Shown in pieces: positions 11,022 to 24,986 of a stretch of 64,000 bases of DNA. This DNA comes from Enoplosus armatus (Eukaryota > Chordata > Actinopteri > Centrarchiformes > Enoplosidae). The stretch spans positions 18,031,241 through 18,095,240 of the forward strand of contig NC_092182.1 of assembly GCF_043641665.1 (NCBI RefSeq). Reading direction: 5' to 3'. A program made the position numbers and the translations under genes. The notes beneath the pieces are model-generated. The model was not told where the DNA came from. It saw nothing but the letters and a program-made list of their open reading frames with translations, and made no database searches. Each line of letters opens with the position of its first letter. The first letter of the stretch is position 1.

Positions 11022-13602
11022 CTCTACCCCCTTCCCCCTTAACCGGACTGGGACAATCTGTGACCACTTGGCACCAGGCCTTTCACACTGTACACTCATA
11101 GTCAATGGCATTTATACACACACATGCCATTCCTCTCCTTCACTGCAGGCCTCTGTTAATTCCCTCCTACAGATTATGAGGCATGTTGCCAAACAATGCA
11201 GCATTTTACATCAGCCTGTGGTGGATACCACAGGGTCTTGCACAGTCATTCCTTTACTAGTCAGATAGATTAAAGCTTTACCGTTCTAATTGTGCACATT
11301 TTGTTAACATATTTTCTTAAATTACAAGATGATCTTTGCATGTATGCAGTGGGTATGTGACATGACAGGAGGATGTGCGTAGCTCATTCTGAATCCACGG
11401 TGTAATCTTTAAAAATCAATGGGAGTCCCACTGCATTTTTTTTTTTTTAAAAAGCTGTCGCTTTGTAGATTTTTTGTAGAAGTTTTTATCTGATGAGGAG
11501 TGATACCCTGCGGCGTTCATTCTGCGCTTGTGTCTGCTGGAGTAACAATAACAGAAGCAGAAGCTGTGTTGGTGGACATCAGAGGCAGCAGCTCAGACCC
11601 TCAGAGGACTGAACATCCCTGACGAGGAGCCGTCCTGCAACGACAAGCACCAATAAATAAATTATGAAGAAAGTTTTAAGAAAAAGATAGAAATAGAACA
11701 GAGGAAGTACTGCTTCATTCAGAACGCCTTAAGACAGAGTAGGGAGAGGAATTATAGATATGGACGGCATAAAATTGCAAGAATGATTAAAGCAGCTGGT
11801 TTTTGCCCACTATCTCTATTTCATGTGATATTAAAACCAACATTAAACATTCATAAACCACATTTTTGGGATCCTTGAATATTCATTTGGGAACTTGAAG
11901 ATAATGGTCCATTAGATTGTAAAATTAAAACATAAGCATAGTCAAAAATAATTTTAGAGATGCAACAATTCTCCACCACTTCCCCTAATGGTTGTTAGAA
12001 TGCGTAGTTAAACATTTAATTACTTGCATAAAACAGGTTTTTTATTATTTTGATGTTGCTCTCTGTTTCTCCTCAGTGGGTCTGAAAATATAGAGTCATA
12101 AAAAACCTCTTGTTATGGTGCTACTGTATCACTCCACCACTGAGAGAAACACAGTACAAAGTACTCTGCAAATCTTATTTTCATTTGGCGAGGCTTCAAG
12201 TGGAAACAGAAGGCAGAGTGACTCAAAAGATGAATAAATGAAAACAAAAGCAATACATTTTTCCTAACTGTATTTTCACTGGAAGTATCAAACTCTGCCA
12301 GTGCAATGATCTCATGAAGCTCTGCAGAGAGACGAAGAGGGGGAGGCTTTGGATACTTGTGTATTCGTGCAGGTTTCTCAGTCTCGCATGGTCGATCTGT
12401 GCACTAGTTAGGGTTTCCCCGCTGTCTACAAGCGGCGCGATGAGGTCATCGTTAGGGTTTAAGCAAGCTTAGTCTGGGAGATAAGGGCTGGATTTGGATT
12501 TAGCCCTCAAAAAGGGTCATGCAGCTACAACTATTTACACTGTCAGTAAATACACAGCTCAGACATGGGATGCCCAGCTGTTCCGCAAACTCACATCTTT
12601 CCTCTGTGTCAGCCAAATAGTTTGACTCCTGGAAGATTCTCCAGTGTTTACAGTGATTTCATGATCTCCCACTTGGCCTGCAGAGTTACACTGACGTCCA
12701 CTCATCACGCAGGATTTCCCTGACTTGAATGCCTGTGAGATTTTCTTTTGTATTGTACACATGAGGCTCAACAAAACTTCTCTAGTGTTATACAGTACAG
12801 TTTGTGTTAGTGATTTATTTATGATTTTGTTGTGGGCATTTTTTGTGGGCTAGTTTTGTCTTGTAAGTCCATGTGGGCATGAGTTTTACACATGACACAA
12901 TAATAACAAAAACTTAATTCATTCATGTATGATGGCAAGAATGCCCGGCCTGGGAAATAACACCAACTACATTAAAACAGGAACCCTTGAAAATGAGGAT
13001 CTGGTGTATATTGCATGTATTATTTTCAAACACAAAACGAGATTTGTGTTGAAAGATGACAGTTGTTTGAATGAGTGTGATGTTTCGTTTCATTCAGGTT
13101 AATTGAAGTCGCTGAGGGAAACAAATCGCGCCTGGGGAAAGTCCCATTTAGGTTCCTGCGCTGTCCCACTCTCCCTCTCCTAGAGAAATGGGTCAGTAGA
13201 GATTGGAGTTGGTAATAATAAAAAACGACCTGCCGTCCTTCCTTCGTGTCCCCTCTGTGGCAGACTGCTCACAGATTATGCACCAATTACACTCGATACA
13301 GAGGGCATTAATAGGGTTTGAAGGGATTTACATGGTGCTGTCCAGTCAAATGCTGCATGCTTTGGGCATGACATCATTTTGATCACCTCACATACCGGCT
13401 GACCCCCCCCCTGCCTAAGAGTAGCCTCACACATAAACCCGTTTACCTGCGGTTGTCCCGTGTCTCACCGGACTGCGCTCGTCACAGCGCATTTCTTCTC
13501 TGATAGGAGGACACACCAACACTTGCCTCTCCCCTCCTCATCCCTCCCCTCCTCTCCTCTCTCTCCCCTCCTCGGTCGTGTTTACTATAGGTGAGATAGC
13601 CG

Positions 13603-13608
13603 TATAAA
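13603..13608 (+). promoter_or_regulatory. TATA box of the probable map3k12 promoter
   Basis: GTATAAATTC lies just after a C/T-rich tract (13520-13575) and about 325 bp before a strong donor site (GAG|gtacgt at 13935). The expected start would be about 30 bp downstream. The next recognisable coding exon on this strand is map3k12 exon 1, so this is inferred to be its promoter. No transcript evidence is available. Confidence 0.5.
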
Positions 13609-13631
13609 TTCCTGAGTGTGCGCAGATCGCG

Positions 13632-13934
13632 TCCTCAAGAGGAGAAGGGAAAAAAGAGGAGGAGGCGCAGGAGCAGGAAAACAAGCGAACCGAGGGAGCG
13701 TATAGCTGTGTTTACTGCTCACTGGGATAAACGCAGGAGAAAACGCAGACTCCCAGTCATCCAGGGCGGAGAGACCTCACTGGATGCAGAAAGGAGGAGG
13801 AGGAGGAAGAAGCGTGGATGCTGATTGTACCGACAAACCCAGAAAGGGAGAATTACTAGGTGGTTGTTATTAGAATCGATCTTAAAGTGGAATAAGCGTT
13901 TGCACCAGCGATGGACTTCAGCTGTCGGCACTGA
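13632..13934 (+). other. map3k12: Probable map3k12 5'-UTR exon
   Basis: This purine-rich, GC-richer segment runs from the TATA box to a consensus donor (ACTGAG|gtacgt). It contains no start codon with a long frame. Short upstream frames exist: an ATG at 13784 opens about 29 codons and another at 13910 stops after seven. The first coding exon lies 2.3 kb downstream behind an acceptor, so the two are likely joined across a 5'-UTR intron (13935-16250). Confidence 0.5.
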
Positions 13935-15267
13935 GGTACGTTTGTTTCACATTGGCAGCGTTCAGACGGCGTCATAAGCAGCGAGGAGAAGGCAGCTGGT
14001 CTTTAGCTGAGCTGATCCCTAAATAACGCATCCGGTCCTTTTATTATTCAAATATGAACTACAGTAGTGTGTTTGATAGTAACTTCAGTGTTGTCAGTGA
14101 TGCTGCGCGGACGCACCTGGGGGATCTTAACCCGCAGGAGGTGCGAGGAGAAGCGATGATGCGCACAAGAAACCCCTCCGATGCTATCCACAATGCACTG
14201 GCCTGTAACAGACCGTAGCCTTCCTCCTGCAGCTCCCGCAGCTCCCGCAGCTGATACCTCCAAATAAATAAAGTGAGAGCCTGTGCAGGACTATTAGCAG
14301 ACAGGATCAGTCGGATGTGAATGATGTGTGATTATTCCAGCTTTCAGACACCAGATGTGTCTCAGTGGTTTGGTTTCTCTCTGCAGAAAATTATAATGAG
14401 GATGATTTTTTTTCCCCCTACACTTCAGCTTCATGGTTGTGGTTTGGTTAATGAATCCTCCAGGCTGTGTCTGTCTTGTTTTTGGACTATTTATATGATT
14501 TCTTCCTTCCCATTTTATGAATTATAGATGGTTATATACAGATAAAGATATTAATCACACGGCACATTGGGCCTCCCACATCAGATGCCAGGCACATTAC
14601 TTTTAGTGAGAGTAATTGTCGCGGCAGGATGGTCGATATAATAGTCTTAATAGCATGTAAATACATTTAGGCTGAGTAATTCTCAAATTGACCTTCAAAC
14701 TGAGCAGGACAGCAAATGGAAGATACCCGAAATGCCCCTCACAGTGATAACCTGGAAAGACAACACATGTTGGTTTTGTTTTATATGCTGTACAACAACA
14801 CGATGATGCTAGTACTGTTAAGGATTTTTGATTTGTATCATTATTTTGCAAAGCCAGTGAAACCTCTCACCTCTCAGTCTTGCCTGTCAGAGACGGCAGA
14901 GGAGGAGTGGATCGCTTCAATAAGGCTCCGACAAGAAATAATGCATTTTCATTCTCCACTGAGCGTGTATATGCTGTCGTCCTTGGAGGAATGACAAGCT
15001 TTGAAGAGGCTTGCAGAGTTCTCTCGTTATTATACAGCCATCATTTGATCTCATCCATTTTAATATACTGGTGATGTTTGCTCCAGTAGTAAATAACCAG
15101 CTGTGGCACCATTCTGCCTACAGAACATTGGTTTTGTTGATCATGAACATGCTACACCAAAAGCAATGCAATACTCAGTAATATTCAGAAGATGTAAGGA
15201 ATTTACTGAAGTGAGGTACAGTGATGCTAAGGTTGTATATAAGGATATAAGGTTGTCAAGTTAGCCT

Positions 15268-15302
<35 letters not shown>

Positions 15303-16250
15303 GGGGGGGGTCTCATATTATTTACTGCGCACTTCATCAAAGGTAGTGCTGAGCTGAGGCTTTCTCGTATTTATGGTCCAGACACGCTGCTTTTTTGTCC
15401 TTTATCCACACACCCTGAATCATGTTTCACATTCTAGTATTGATTTGATATCTTCAGAGATCAGACATCATGACTCATAAGTTAATGTCATTGCCCTGAT
15501 CACCAGGCACATGTAGAGTGACAACCACTGCACTCTCATCTTCACCTAGATTTCATTTTACAATTTGCACCAGTGGTGCAGCAATAAATACATTGTTACC
15601 TCTGAGCTGTGAGAAATGTTAAAAACGATTAAACAATGTTTTGAATTATGATCATTGTTTTGTGATATTTCTCTTCTGTGCTGATGATGAACATCTTACT
15701 AAAACTGCATGTTTTTCACTCAATCTGTTGTGTGTACACTCTGAAATCTTACCCTTCACCACTGGCTCCTGCACAGTCCTTCTTTATAGAAAGCTGCAAA
15801 GCACTTCCTGGGTGATACAACAAAACAAAAAAATTGACTTGAACCAGAGGAGCATAGAAACTATGACTGTGCATTTCTTTGATATTGATCGTAGCTCAAG
15901 GGAGATGTGCCTTCCTGTCTGCCTGCATTTGCGGATAGTTCAGAGCTGCGTGGCTCAGACCTGGGCTTTTTGGGGGTACAGAACAGTCACTCCACTGAGT
16001 TCTTCTGCCACTTACGATAACTTACTATAGCTAAAGGGACTTATAGGAGGCCTAAATAATCATCCTCCAGAGTCTCTCCTACAGACTCAATATTCAGCTA
16101 AATCAGCCTTCATGGCTCCCAGAGAGTAAGATAATGATTTTAACTTTGATTTGATTTATAACAATTTCCATCCTCTTTTTCTCTCTTCCTCACTCTCTAT
16201 GTTTGGTCTTGTCAAGGCTCCCAGTTCTCTTGTTGTTCTGATGACCACAG
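13935..16250. other. Inferred 5'-UTR intron of map3k12
   Basis: No coding sequence is seen. The stretch includes a TG microsatellite ending in a G run (15271-15310). The 3' end has a usable acceptor, GATGACCACAG, directly before the map3k12 start codon; an alternative AG lies at 16215-16216. Confidence 0.45.
15271..15310. repeat. TG microsatellite followed by a G run
   Basis: Fifteen TG units run straight into about ten G residues. Confidence 0.95.
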
Positions 16251-16256
16251 GCCCTG

Positions 16257-19200
16257 ATGGCGCTTATTCATGAACCTCGTGCCCCCTCTCCTTCTCTCTC
16301 CGGCTTCAACACGCCCCTCTCTGATCCTCCATCCTTTCGCCGCCTCGATGCTGAAACACCCTGCACCCCAGAAATGGACCTGACCCCGACCCAGTGCGTC
16401 CTTCGCAATGTCCTCTCCATAGACACCGGAGGTGCTGTCGAGCCCGGGGGTGGAGGAGGAGAGGGGCAGACTGCTGGGCACAGCCAGACTCCAGGCGAGG
16501 AACAACAGGAGCACTTTGCCAACAGTGTCCTGAAGCTCCACGAACATGATGGGAGTCCCGGAAGGACGGAGGGAGAGGGGCAGGAGCTGGACGGCAGTGC
16601 GGTCAGGAGCCAGGCGGATGACGCCAGGCTACAGTGCCAGTCTACCGGAGGGGGAGGAGGGTTTCTGGAGGGGTTGTTTGGGTGTCTGCGGCCTGTCTGG
16701 ACTATGATTGGCAAAGCTTACTCCACGGAGCATAAACACAACCTGGACGGTGAGTTTAGCTGTCAAATCCATTTCAGCGGAGACACATAAACACATCTAC
16801 ACACACTGGCATCAATGGTTGCTTTTAGTTTTCCAATAAAAGCAACCACTAGCTCCCATTTAATTCCAGTTGGAAGCTTTGATATGCTAAATAAGTGAAC
16901 TTATCCCCCAGTTTAATTACATTAAACAGTCGGTAGAAAAATTACTGCCACAAAGGCCATGTTGTAAACAAACACTTTGCTTGACGTGAAAGAGCTGCAG
17001 CCAGAGAGAGAGACTCCATCAAAGCTGCAAAGGGCTTATTTTCCCCTGATGTTTTCCCCCATCCTCTTGCCTGCTTGTGCCCACCCCACCTTCCTCCCAC
17101 TACCACCCCCCCAATGAAACTAGCTCCCTGTGACGCTGTGTTGTTTATGTCTGCAGCCACTACAATAGCGCAGAGCTCCCCCGGGACTCCTCTGCCAAAT
17201 CTGCTTCATGAATTATGTATGGCCACGCTCTGACCCTGTGCCTCTCATCTCTATTAACGCAAACCTGACACACACCCACACACGCACACACGTGAGCATG
17301 CGCCCAAGTATGACTGCATGCACACATAAACACATCCACAAATAGAAACACTTAATATCTAGCACTGACATGAACACATAAAGTCAGACAAGATGCCAAA
17401 AACAAACTTGATAAAATAAATACAGCATCACACAACAGGCTTGAAGGTGGCAGATTTATATGTATCCTTGTCTTTATAGCCTTCTGATATTTTATCACCC
17501 GTTTGACTTCCACATCTCCCCTCCTCCTTCCATCTCTCATTGTCTCCTTTCCCCTTCTTGTCATCCTGTGCTGTTATCACTCCCAGCCCATCTGCACCTC
17601 GCTGCTCCCCTCCTCTGTGCAGCATCACAGGGAGTCACACACACTGACGAGAGCAAAACGGATATTATAAAAGTGAAATAAATAGGGGTATTGCAACTGA
17701 ATGCCTGCCTGCCATATCACAATGCTCCATTCTTAAGCTTTGATTGAAAGGCACAATGTAGCACAATAGCAAGCAGGAAAATTATCTGTCCTTTATTGAT
17801 TGTGAAGGACTGTGGGGTGCCTGGTGATGCTCTAAATGTCCTCAATTTTTCAGATCAAACAAAGCAGACCCGGGGAGATTCTGGTGTATCAGATGTGGCC
17901 TTATGTCTTTACTGTGGGACATTTGAGGCGCTCATTAGAGACCGAGCCCTCAATCTATCACTGGAGAGCATTAATCATTCATATCATCCTTATTAATATG
18001 ATAAATGTGTCCGAATCGTCCTTTCTCGTGTTAAGAACAGCAGCAGAGCAGGCTGTATATTTTCTCTATATTAACAGTCTGTCTTTGACCACATGGACAC
18101 CTGCCAACCCGTGGGGAATCCCCCTCCCTTCTTTTTTCTTTACACACTCAGAGCTACCACCACCACCACTACCGTCACTACCCCTCCGCCTTCCTACTCA
18201 CCACACATCCACATTAGGCTCTCAAATCCCCTCCCTCTTCCAACCCTCTCCTGAGCGTTGGACCCCTGTTTCGCGTCAGCCCCACAATGGCACTAAGCAG
18301 GATTTAGGAGGCTGAGGGAGAATTACCCACAGGAGATTAGAGCTCCCTGTCTGTCTGCCTGCACACCCTGAGTCTTAGGTTAAGGTGAGGTTCAACGACA
18401 GAACAAGATATCAGCTTGGCCTCTGGGTTAACTGTAAGAGCCAGGGCTTACTGTTACAGGTCTAACCTATTATGGCAAAACAGCATAACCTGTCGTGGTG
18501 CTGTATGCTCCCTGTTACTAGCTTTAGTTTTACAAACAGACTTTTTTTTCTATCTTGATTCGGCTTTAGATGAAGGTTTTGAATGTGTATAACAACTAAA
18601 CATGAAATGAGCATGTTTTATTTTCATTTCATTAGCATAACATATAAACATGTTGACATATTAAAGGATAGTTTTTGTGAAATAAGCTTATTCACTTTCT
18701 TGCTGAGAGTTAGAGGAGAAGATCGATACCACTCTCATGTCTGTACGGTATACATGAAATACATATGAAGCTACCGCTAGCAGCCAGTTAGCTTAGCTTA
18801 GCACAAAGACTGGAAGCTGGGAACAGCTGCTGAAACAGCTAGCTTGGCTCTGTTCAACGATAATAAAATCTGCCTACCAGCACCTCTAGCTCACTAATTT
18901 ACATGTTATTTGTGGTTTGTTTAATCTGTACGAAAACCAATATGTAGAAATGACACCATAAAACCACAATGTGTCACTTACACACTTTTGTACAGATTAA
19001 CAAGATAAAACATGTCATTTAGTGAGCTTTGGAGGTGCTGGTAGGTGGATTTTGTTACCTTTGGGCAGAGCCAGGCTAGATGTTTCCCTCTGTTTCCAGT
19101 CTTTATGCTAAGCTAAGCTTACCAGCTGCTAGCTATGGCTTCATTTTGAATGGGCAGATGTAAGAAGAAAAAAAAAACATATTTCCCAAAATGTCAATTT

Positions 19201-22200
19201 TGTAACTAGACAAGGGGTGACATAATTGTAATAAAACAAAATGAACCATCCCAACATCAAAAACACAAATGACATTTCTATTAATCATTAAAGGTGTGGT
19301 CCTTAATAACTGTGTGGTGTTTAGTTATGTTGAGAAACACCAGCTGCACTTAAGAATATACGTTTGCAGCTTAGTTTCCTCATCCAAGTTGATGGAAATA
19401 ACAAAAATGACAATCACCACTCTATATCACTCTGTTCTATATCCATAATTGACATGTTACTACAACGATAAACTCACCAATTACTTTGTCTCCATCCTTT
19501 TCCCCAACCTCAGAGGCGTGGGAGGTCCCATTCGAGGAGATATCTGACCTGCAGTGGGTGGGCAGCGGAGCGCAGGGCGCCGTCTTTCTGGGCAAACTGC
19601 ACGGACAGGAAGTAGCTGTGAAGAAAGTGCGGAATATCAAAGAGACCGACATCAAACACCTGCGCAAGCTCAAACACCCCAACATCATCACTTTCAAGTT
19701 AGTAGAATCACTTGGCTTATTAGATCGCAAATTCAGAATATTGCATGTTTATACAGTATATGATTGATTTTTCTCTTTCTTAAGTGAAAGCTTTATGGGT
19801 GTATATATATTTCAGGTTTTCAGGAACTAGAAAATGCAATTTAACAATTGGGCTTTTAAGCGTTTTCTTTATTATGTTTTAATAAGTTGTAAAAATATTT
19901 CATAAGCCCAAAGGGTTGTAACATTTTCTCAACACAAATACAAAAATAAATACGTAAAATGCCTATAAACTGGCAGTTTCTAATTTACCATTCATTACTT
20001 GAATTGTAACAACTCTAATATGTTCTGTTTTAACATACCATACATTCTTCTCTACACTCTCAGAGGTATTTGTACCCAGGCTCCATGTTACTGCATCATC
20101 ATGGAGTACTGTGCCCAGGGACAGCTGTATGAGGTGCTGAGAGCAGGCAGGCAGATCCATCCGTCCCTGCTCATGGACTGGGCCATGGGCATTGCTGGGG
20201 GCATGAACTATCTTCACCTCCACAAGATCATCCACAGAGATCTTAAGTCACCCAAGTGAGTTTTGTAGACCTGGTGAAAATGAACTGTGTGAATACAAGT
20301 GCAAATGATAATATCAGAGCGAACGGGTCCTTAAATAGTTACAACTGAAGCTTAGGTTCAACTTAGATAGTTCAGAGTCAGGAAGCTGTCTCTATCTGTG
20401 ACAGGAGTTGTACAGTTTCATGCTTCATGATGAATGATGCATACATTACAAATGTATTTTGAAGGGATGGTAATGGTGGGAATATATTCAAACATCTGTC
20501 ACTCAAAGTCCACTGTGAAAGTAAACCACATGTTGGATGCATGTAATTTGTTAGAATCCAAATAATATCAAAAGCATCTGGGGTTTAAGAGAGTTTTGAC
20601 CCCCAAAAAACAAAGCAATTTGCAGTCCCACATCACAGGGTGTATGTGTCTACCAGTTGTGATCAGCTCATTTGGATACTTTTTAAATTATCCAGGAATT
20701 TACAGGGAAAAAGCAAAGACTATACATCTTGCAAACCCTCAGATTTATCTTGTGACCTGCAGTGGGGGTCCTGACCCACATGTTGGGAACCACTGCATTA
20801 CAAAGCAGGACAAATTGGACAAATTTAGATGCTATGATTAATATGCAAATGTCTCTTAACTCTTAAAAGGCCCTGACTGCCACACCACTGGTCAGCTTTT
20901 GACAAAACATGGAGTGGTGACTTGTCATGTTACTGACTGGCCCAACGATTGGTTGGAATTAGTATACGTTTAGTAAACAGCTGATTTAATTAAACATTTT
21001 GCACACAGATGAACTCAAACATGTAAATATAAACTTGGTGTTCAATGCTTCATTCCAGCATACTGATCACCTACGATGACTCAGTGAAGATTTCTGATTT
21101 CGGCACGTCCAAAGAGCTCAGTGACAAGAGCACCAAGATGTCCTTTGCCGGGACGGTGGCCTGGATGGCTCCTGAGGTCATACGCAATGAACCCGTCTCG
21201 GAGAAGGTGGATATTTGGTAGGTGTCATAACCCTTTTACGCTGTCTTTTTGCATTGGTGAACCGTTGCCATTTCCCCTTATGGTTTGTCTTATCTGTCAT
21301 TGAATCAACATAGAATCTCATTAGTGACAGACTACTACAGTACAGAGCGCAGCATCATATTTCCTGAAAAATCTATTCAGTATTATGTACAATATCTCAT
21401 TACATGAAACTCTATAGGGCCTCTGCCATATCTGATGGGTTGCCCTGTGTTAAGCCCTGATCTCCCCCAGTACACCCCTCCCCTCCTCTCTCTCTCTCAT
21501 CCTACATCCCTCCATCACTCTTCCTCTCCGTCCTGAAAGGAACGCTGGATAATTTAATAATTGATTTGCCAGATGCTGCAGTGCTCAGGAGAGGCTGGAA
21601 TAACCTTCCCAGCCTGCGGATGGTTTGGCCCAGAGCCAGCAGTGCATTAGCAGAGAAGTGAAAGTAGGATTAAAAAGCTTTTGATGTGGAAAGAAAGCAA
21701 AGCACGGGTGTCTACTATACAGTTTTGTTTAAATGTATGTAAATTGGGTTATAGTCCATACCACAAAAAGAGTGAGTCAGAGAAGGAGAGGTTGCGGTGA
21801 AGAATTATCTTGCATGTATTCAGTTTTGTTTTGTGCTGACATGCTTTTGACAGCTGGTACAACTCATGTTCCTTTCTGTTTGAAATGACTATAGGTAGAA
21901 TTTAACATTTAACAAAAGAAACTGTGTTTTTTATTTTTCATTTCTCTGTCTTCAGATGAAAATTATAATACTTTAAGATAAGTCACACTGAATTGACAAA
22001 TGGGTCATTCATTATATTACTGAATGATGTTATACTGTATAGAAATTAGTCAATAACATAGTTGTAATTTATCATCCAATTAAGAGCTAATATTTAACCT
22101 AGTGGTAAGAAAATACATCAGGTTTCGTGTGCATTTATATCATGAATCATAAACAAGGAGATGGGGAGACTCTGAAAATACAAATGTAAACAGAACATCA

Positions 22201-24936
22201 TGTTACGATGTGTGCAGGAGAGTGGGAACAGGGGGTAGAACAAATGCAGACCACACACAGCAGGATGACTTCAGAGATTTATTAAAGAACAAGGCTCACT
22301 GGCAGGTACAGGAAGACCGGCAGGTGGGCTAACAGGTCACCAGCAGGTAGATTCAGGGTGACAAAAATACCATAAGGCAAAACAGGAACAAGGCAACTCG
22401 GCACATGGCAACTAGGATGAACCAACTAAGGATGTGTACCGGTATATGTAGTGAGTGGCTGATGAGGGAAGCGAGAACAGGTGAGCAGGGGAATGAGGAA
22501 GTCCGGTGGAAAAGCCTGAGTGGCATCTGGTGGACGGCTCGAGGAGGTCAGATCTGGGGAGTAGGAAGAAAGTACACGGCCTGGGAGACATGAGCAGGAG
22601 CTGGAGACAGGGAGGGACAGATAGAGAGAGTGGCTGCAGGAAGGGACTGAGAGTCAAACTGTGACACATCACACACCCCCTAAATGCTTCGTGTGATGCT
22701 ATTGGCACCTTGGAAACTGTACATGGTCACCATGGCAACCCAGAGACTCACCAACAACAGACTTTCCTTAGTTACCTTCCCCATGGGCCTTCTCTCTTGC
22801 TCCCCTGCCACCGAACAGAGGTAGAGCTGGAGCTCATCAATGAAGCACAGAACTGTTGTGAAATAAAGCATCATGTTTTGGCAAAACATTCACTGTATTT
22901 TTATATATATTGACCTGACACCAGGAATATTAGTCAAACAACCATATATGCACATAGAAGCAATTACTGGGAATCAGAAATATACTGTTAAGCATTCATT
23001 AACATGATTCCACTGATAGAAAACTGCAGTGACAAAACTTTTCATAGTATCAAACTGATCAAACCTTGATAATACTCAGTTTAAGCTACCAAAGACTGCC
23101 CACAAGGCATTAGCATCAAAGGCTTTTTACAGTGATAAAGTGTCCATTGGATATAACAGTTGTAGTGATATAAATCTCAAGATTTATCTCTGCAAAGTTA
23201 AAAGTGTGACATTTCAGTCATGCTTCCTTTCATCAGTTCACTTCACATCTTTATCAGCGTGTGAAAGTAAATATGCCACATCTCTCTGCAGGTCATTCGG
23301 TGTCGTGCTATGGGAGATGCTGACAGGAGAGGTGCCCTACAAGGACGTGGACTCGTCCGCCATCATCTGGGGAGTGGGCAACAACAGTCTACAGCTGCCT
23401 GTACCTGACAGCTGTCCAGACAGCTTCAAGCTGCTCCTGAGGCAATCCTGGTGAGCGAAGCGGGTAGGGGAGGAGGGCGCGGAGAGGATGGAGGCAGAGA
23501 GAGATGGAGGGAAGGCGAATAATATGGAAAAAGAAAGTTGAGACATCAGCACTAAGAGAACATAATGACCTTAGAAGCTTTAAGATGGCTGAGAGAGTGA
23601 AAGTCGTCCCGGGGAAGGAAAAAGAAGAAAATCATTCAAATATGTTTTACAAAGAGGGAACTAGAACTTCCTCGGGAGGAAAGGTCATTTTCTTCCATGT
23701 CCCTTGCATTTCTGACAAAACACTTGTTTGAATTGTTCACAGGAACTGCAAGCCAAGAAACAGGCCTTCCTTCCGACAGATTCTCCTGCACCTGGACATC
23801 GCCTCAGCAGATATCCTGTCGACTCCTCAAGAAACTTACTTTCAGTCTCAGGTAAGCTTCATTTATCTCTGTCAACAGTCATAACAGCTACTTTTTGTAT
23901 CTAAATGACGGGTACATTTTGATTGAGTTAAATTTTAAACAGCAATTAATTCACAATTTTGTTCAGATACTGTTTCTGTGTAATTAAGGGAAAATATAAT
24001 TGAGAACCGTCATTCCTCAAGTCACAGTCTCACTTGCCAAATAAATAGATATCAGATTAGGTACGCATGAGCTCTGTATGTCACTTAATAGGGAACCTCC
24101 TGTCAACAGCAGCCAGTGTCTCTAATAGTCATGTTGCTGTCAACCCACTGCCATTTGTTTCCAGTCTGCTGCAGTAACTATAGGCAGTGCCGAGTGTGCA
24201 GCTGTACCGGGGGCCCCAGGCCTCTTGGGAGCCCACTAATAATATCTGTCCTTTCAATCACAACATATTATTGTTGGTTCCTTGGTCTTTGTTCCTTGTC
24301 ACATGCGAGTGCTGATTTGTGGTCAAAGAGAGAACCTTTTCTTTTGCGACCTCCATCATATCAAAGCGTGATGGAGAAGGTCGGTGTGTGTCTGTCTGTG
24401 GCAGGGTGGGGGATGGGGGCCCATGACAAATATGTTATACTACCGCAAACCCAAACAGATGAAGGACAGGAGACTTAGAAGAAGAAGTATAATTGTGTGG
24501 AAGATATGTGTTTACTCAGCCGTGCAGAACCACAGATCCATTTATAACTCAAGTGTGTATAATCACGAGACACACTCGTGCACACAAACACACAAAATGA
24601 ATAAGATTTAATTTTCTTTTTGCAGCAACCCACTGCCTCCTCCTCCATTTATACCTCATGCAAAAGACAAACCTCTTTCACTCGTTCCACTTATCCTTGA
24701 TCCTTTATTTCTCCCTGTTCCCCTCCCCTCCCCCCTGCAACCCTCCCCAGTTTCTCCCCTCTCTGCCCCATAATGGATTTTTCTTGTGACATTAGAAAGA
24801 AGTATTTGCTGCTGGAGTGTATTGATTGGTTTAATGGCAGGGAGCAGAGAGCAAAGAGAGAAGAGGAAGAGGGGACTGGAGACATAGAAGAGTGCGCACA
24901 GAGTCCATTAGCTTAATAAGAGGAGCACAGACAGAA

Positions 24937-24986
<50 letters not shown>

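Larger units (their letters stand above)
4884..13602. other. Gene-poor intergenic interval
   Basis: I see no gene here. The longer open frames (for example 7354-7794 minus and 6466-6699 minus) lack recognisable domains and flanking splice sites; the former runs through two poly-C tracts. Contents noted separately: poly-C runs near 7379 and 7622, a retroelement-like tail near 8104, a possible conserved block near 8580-9040 and a long CA microsatellite near 10968. The interval may contain regulatory DNA for map3k12. Confidence 0.6.
16750..19513. other. map3k12 intron 1
   Basis: This 2.8 kb intron contains a palindromic element (18661-19199) and a possible conserved block (17840-18040). The short open frames inside it (17160-17564 minus, 17836-18315 plus) have no known motifs. 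Confidence 0.8.

Noticed and set aside
13618..13824. Arg/Lys-rich frame in the map3k12 5' exon
   Set aside because: No ATG at its start and the basic character merely reflects purine-rich UTR sequence.
16268..16714. Minus-strand frames opposite map3k12 exon 1
   Set aside because: GC-rich antisense shadow of a verified coding exon.
22405..22708. Small frames on both strands in map3k12 intron 4
   Set aside because: They lie in repeat-like G/A-rich sequence and resemble no protein.
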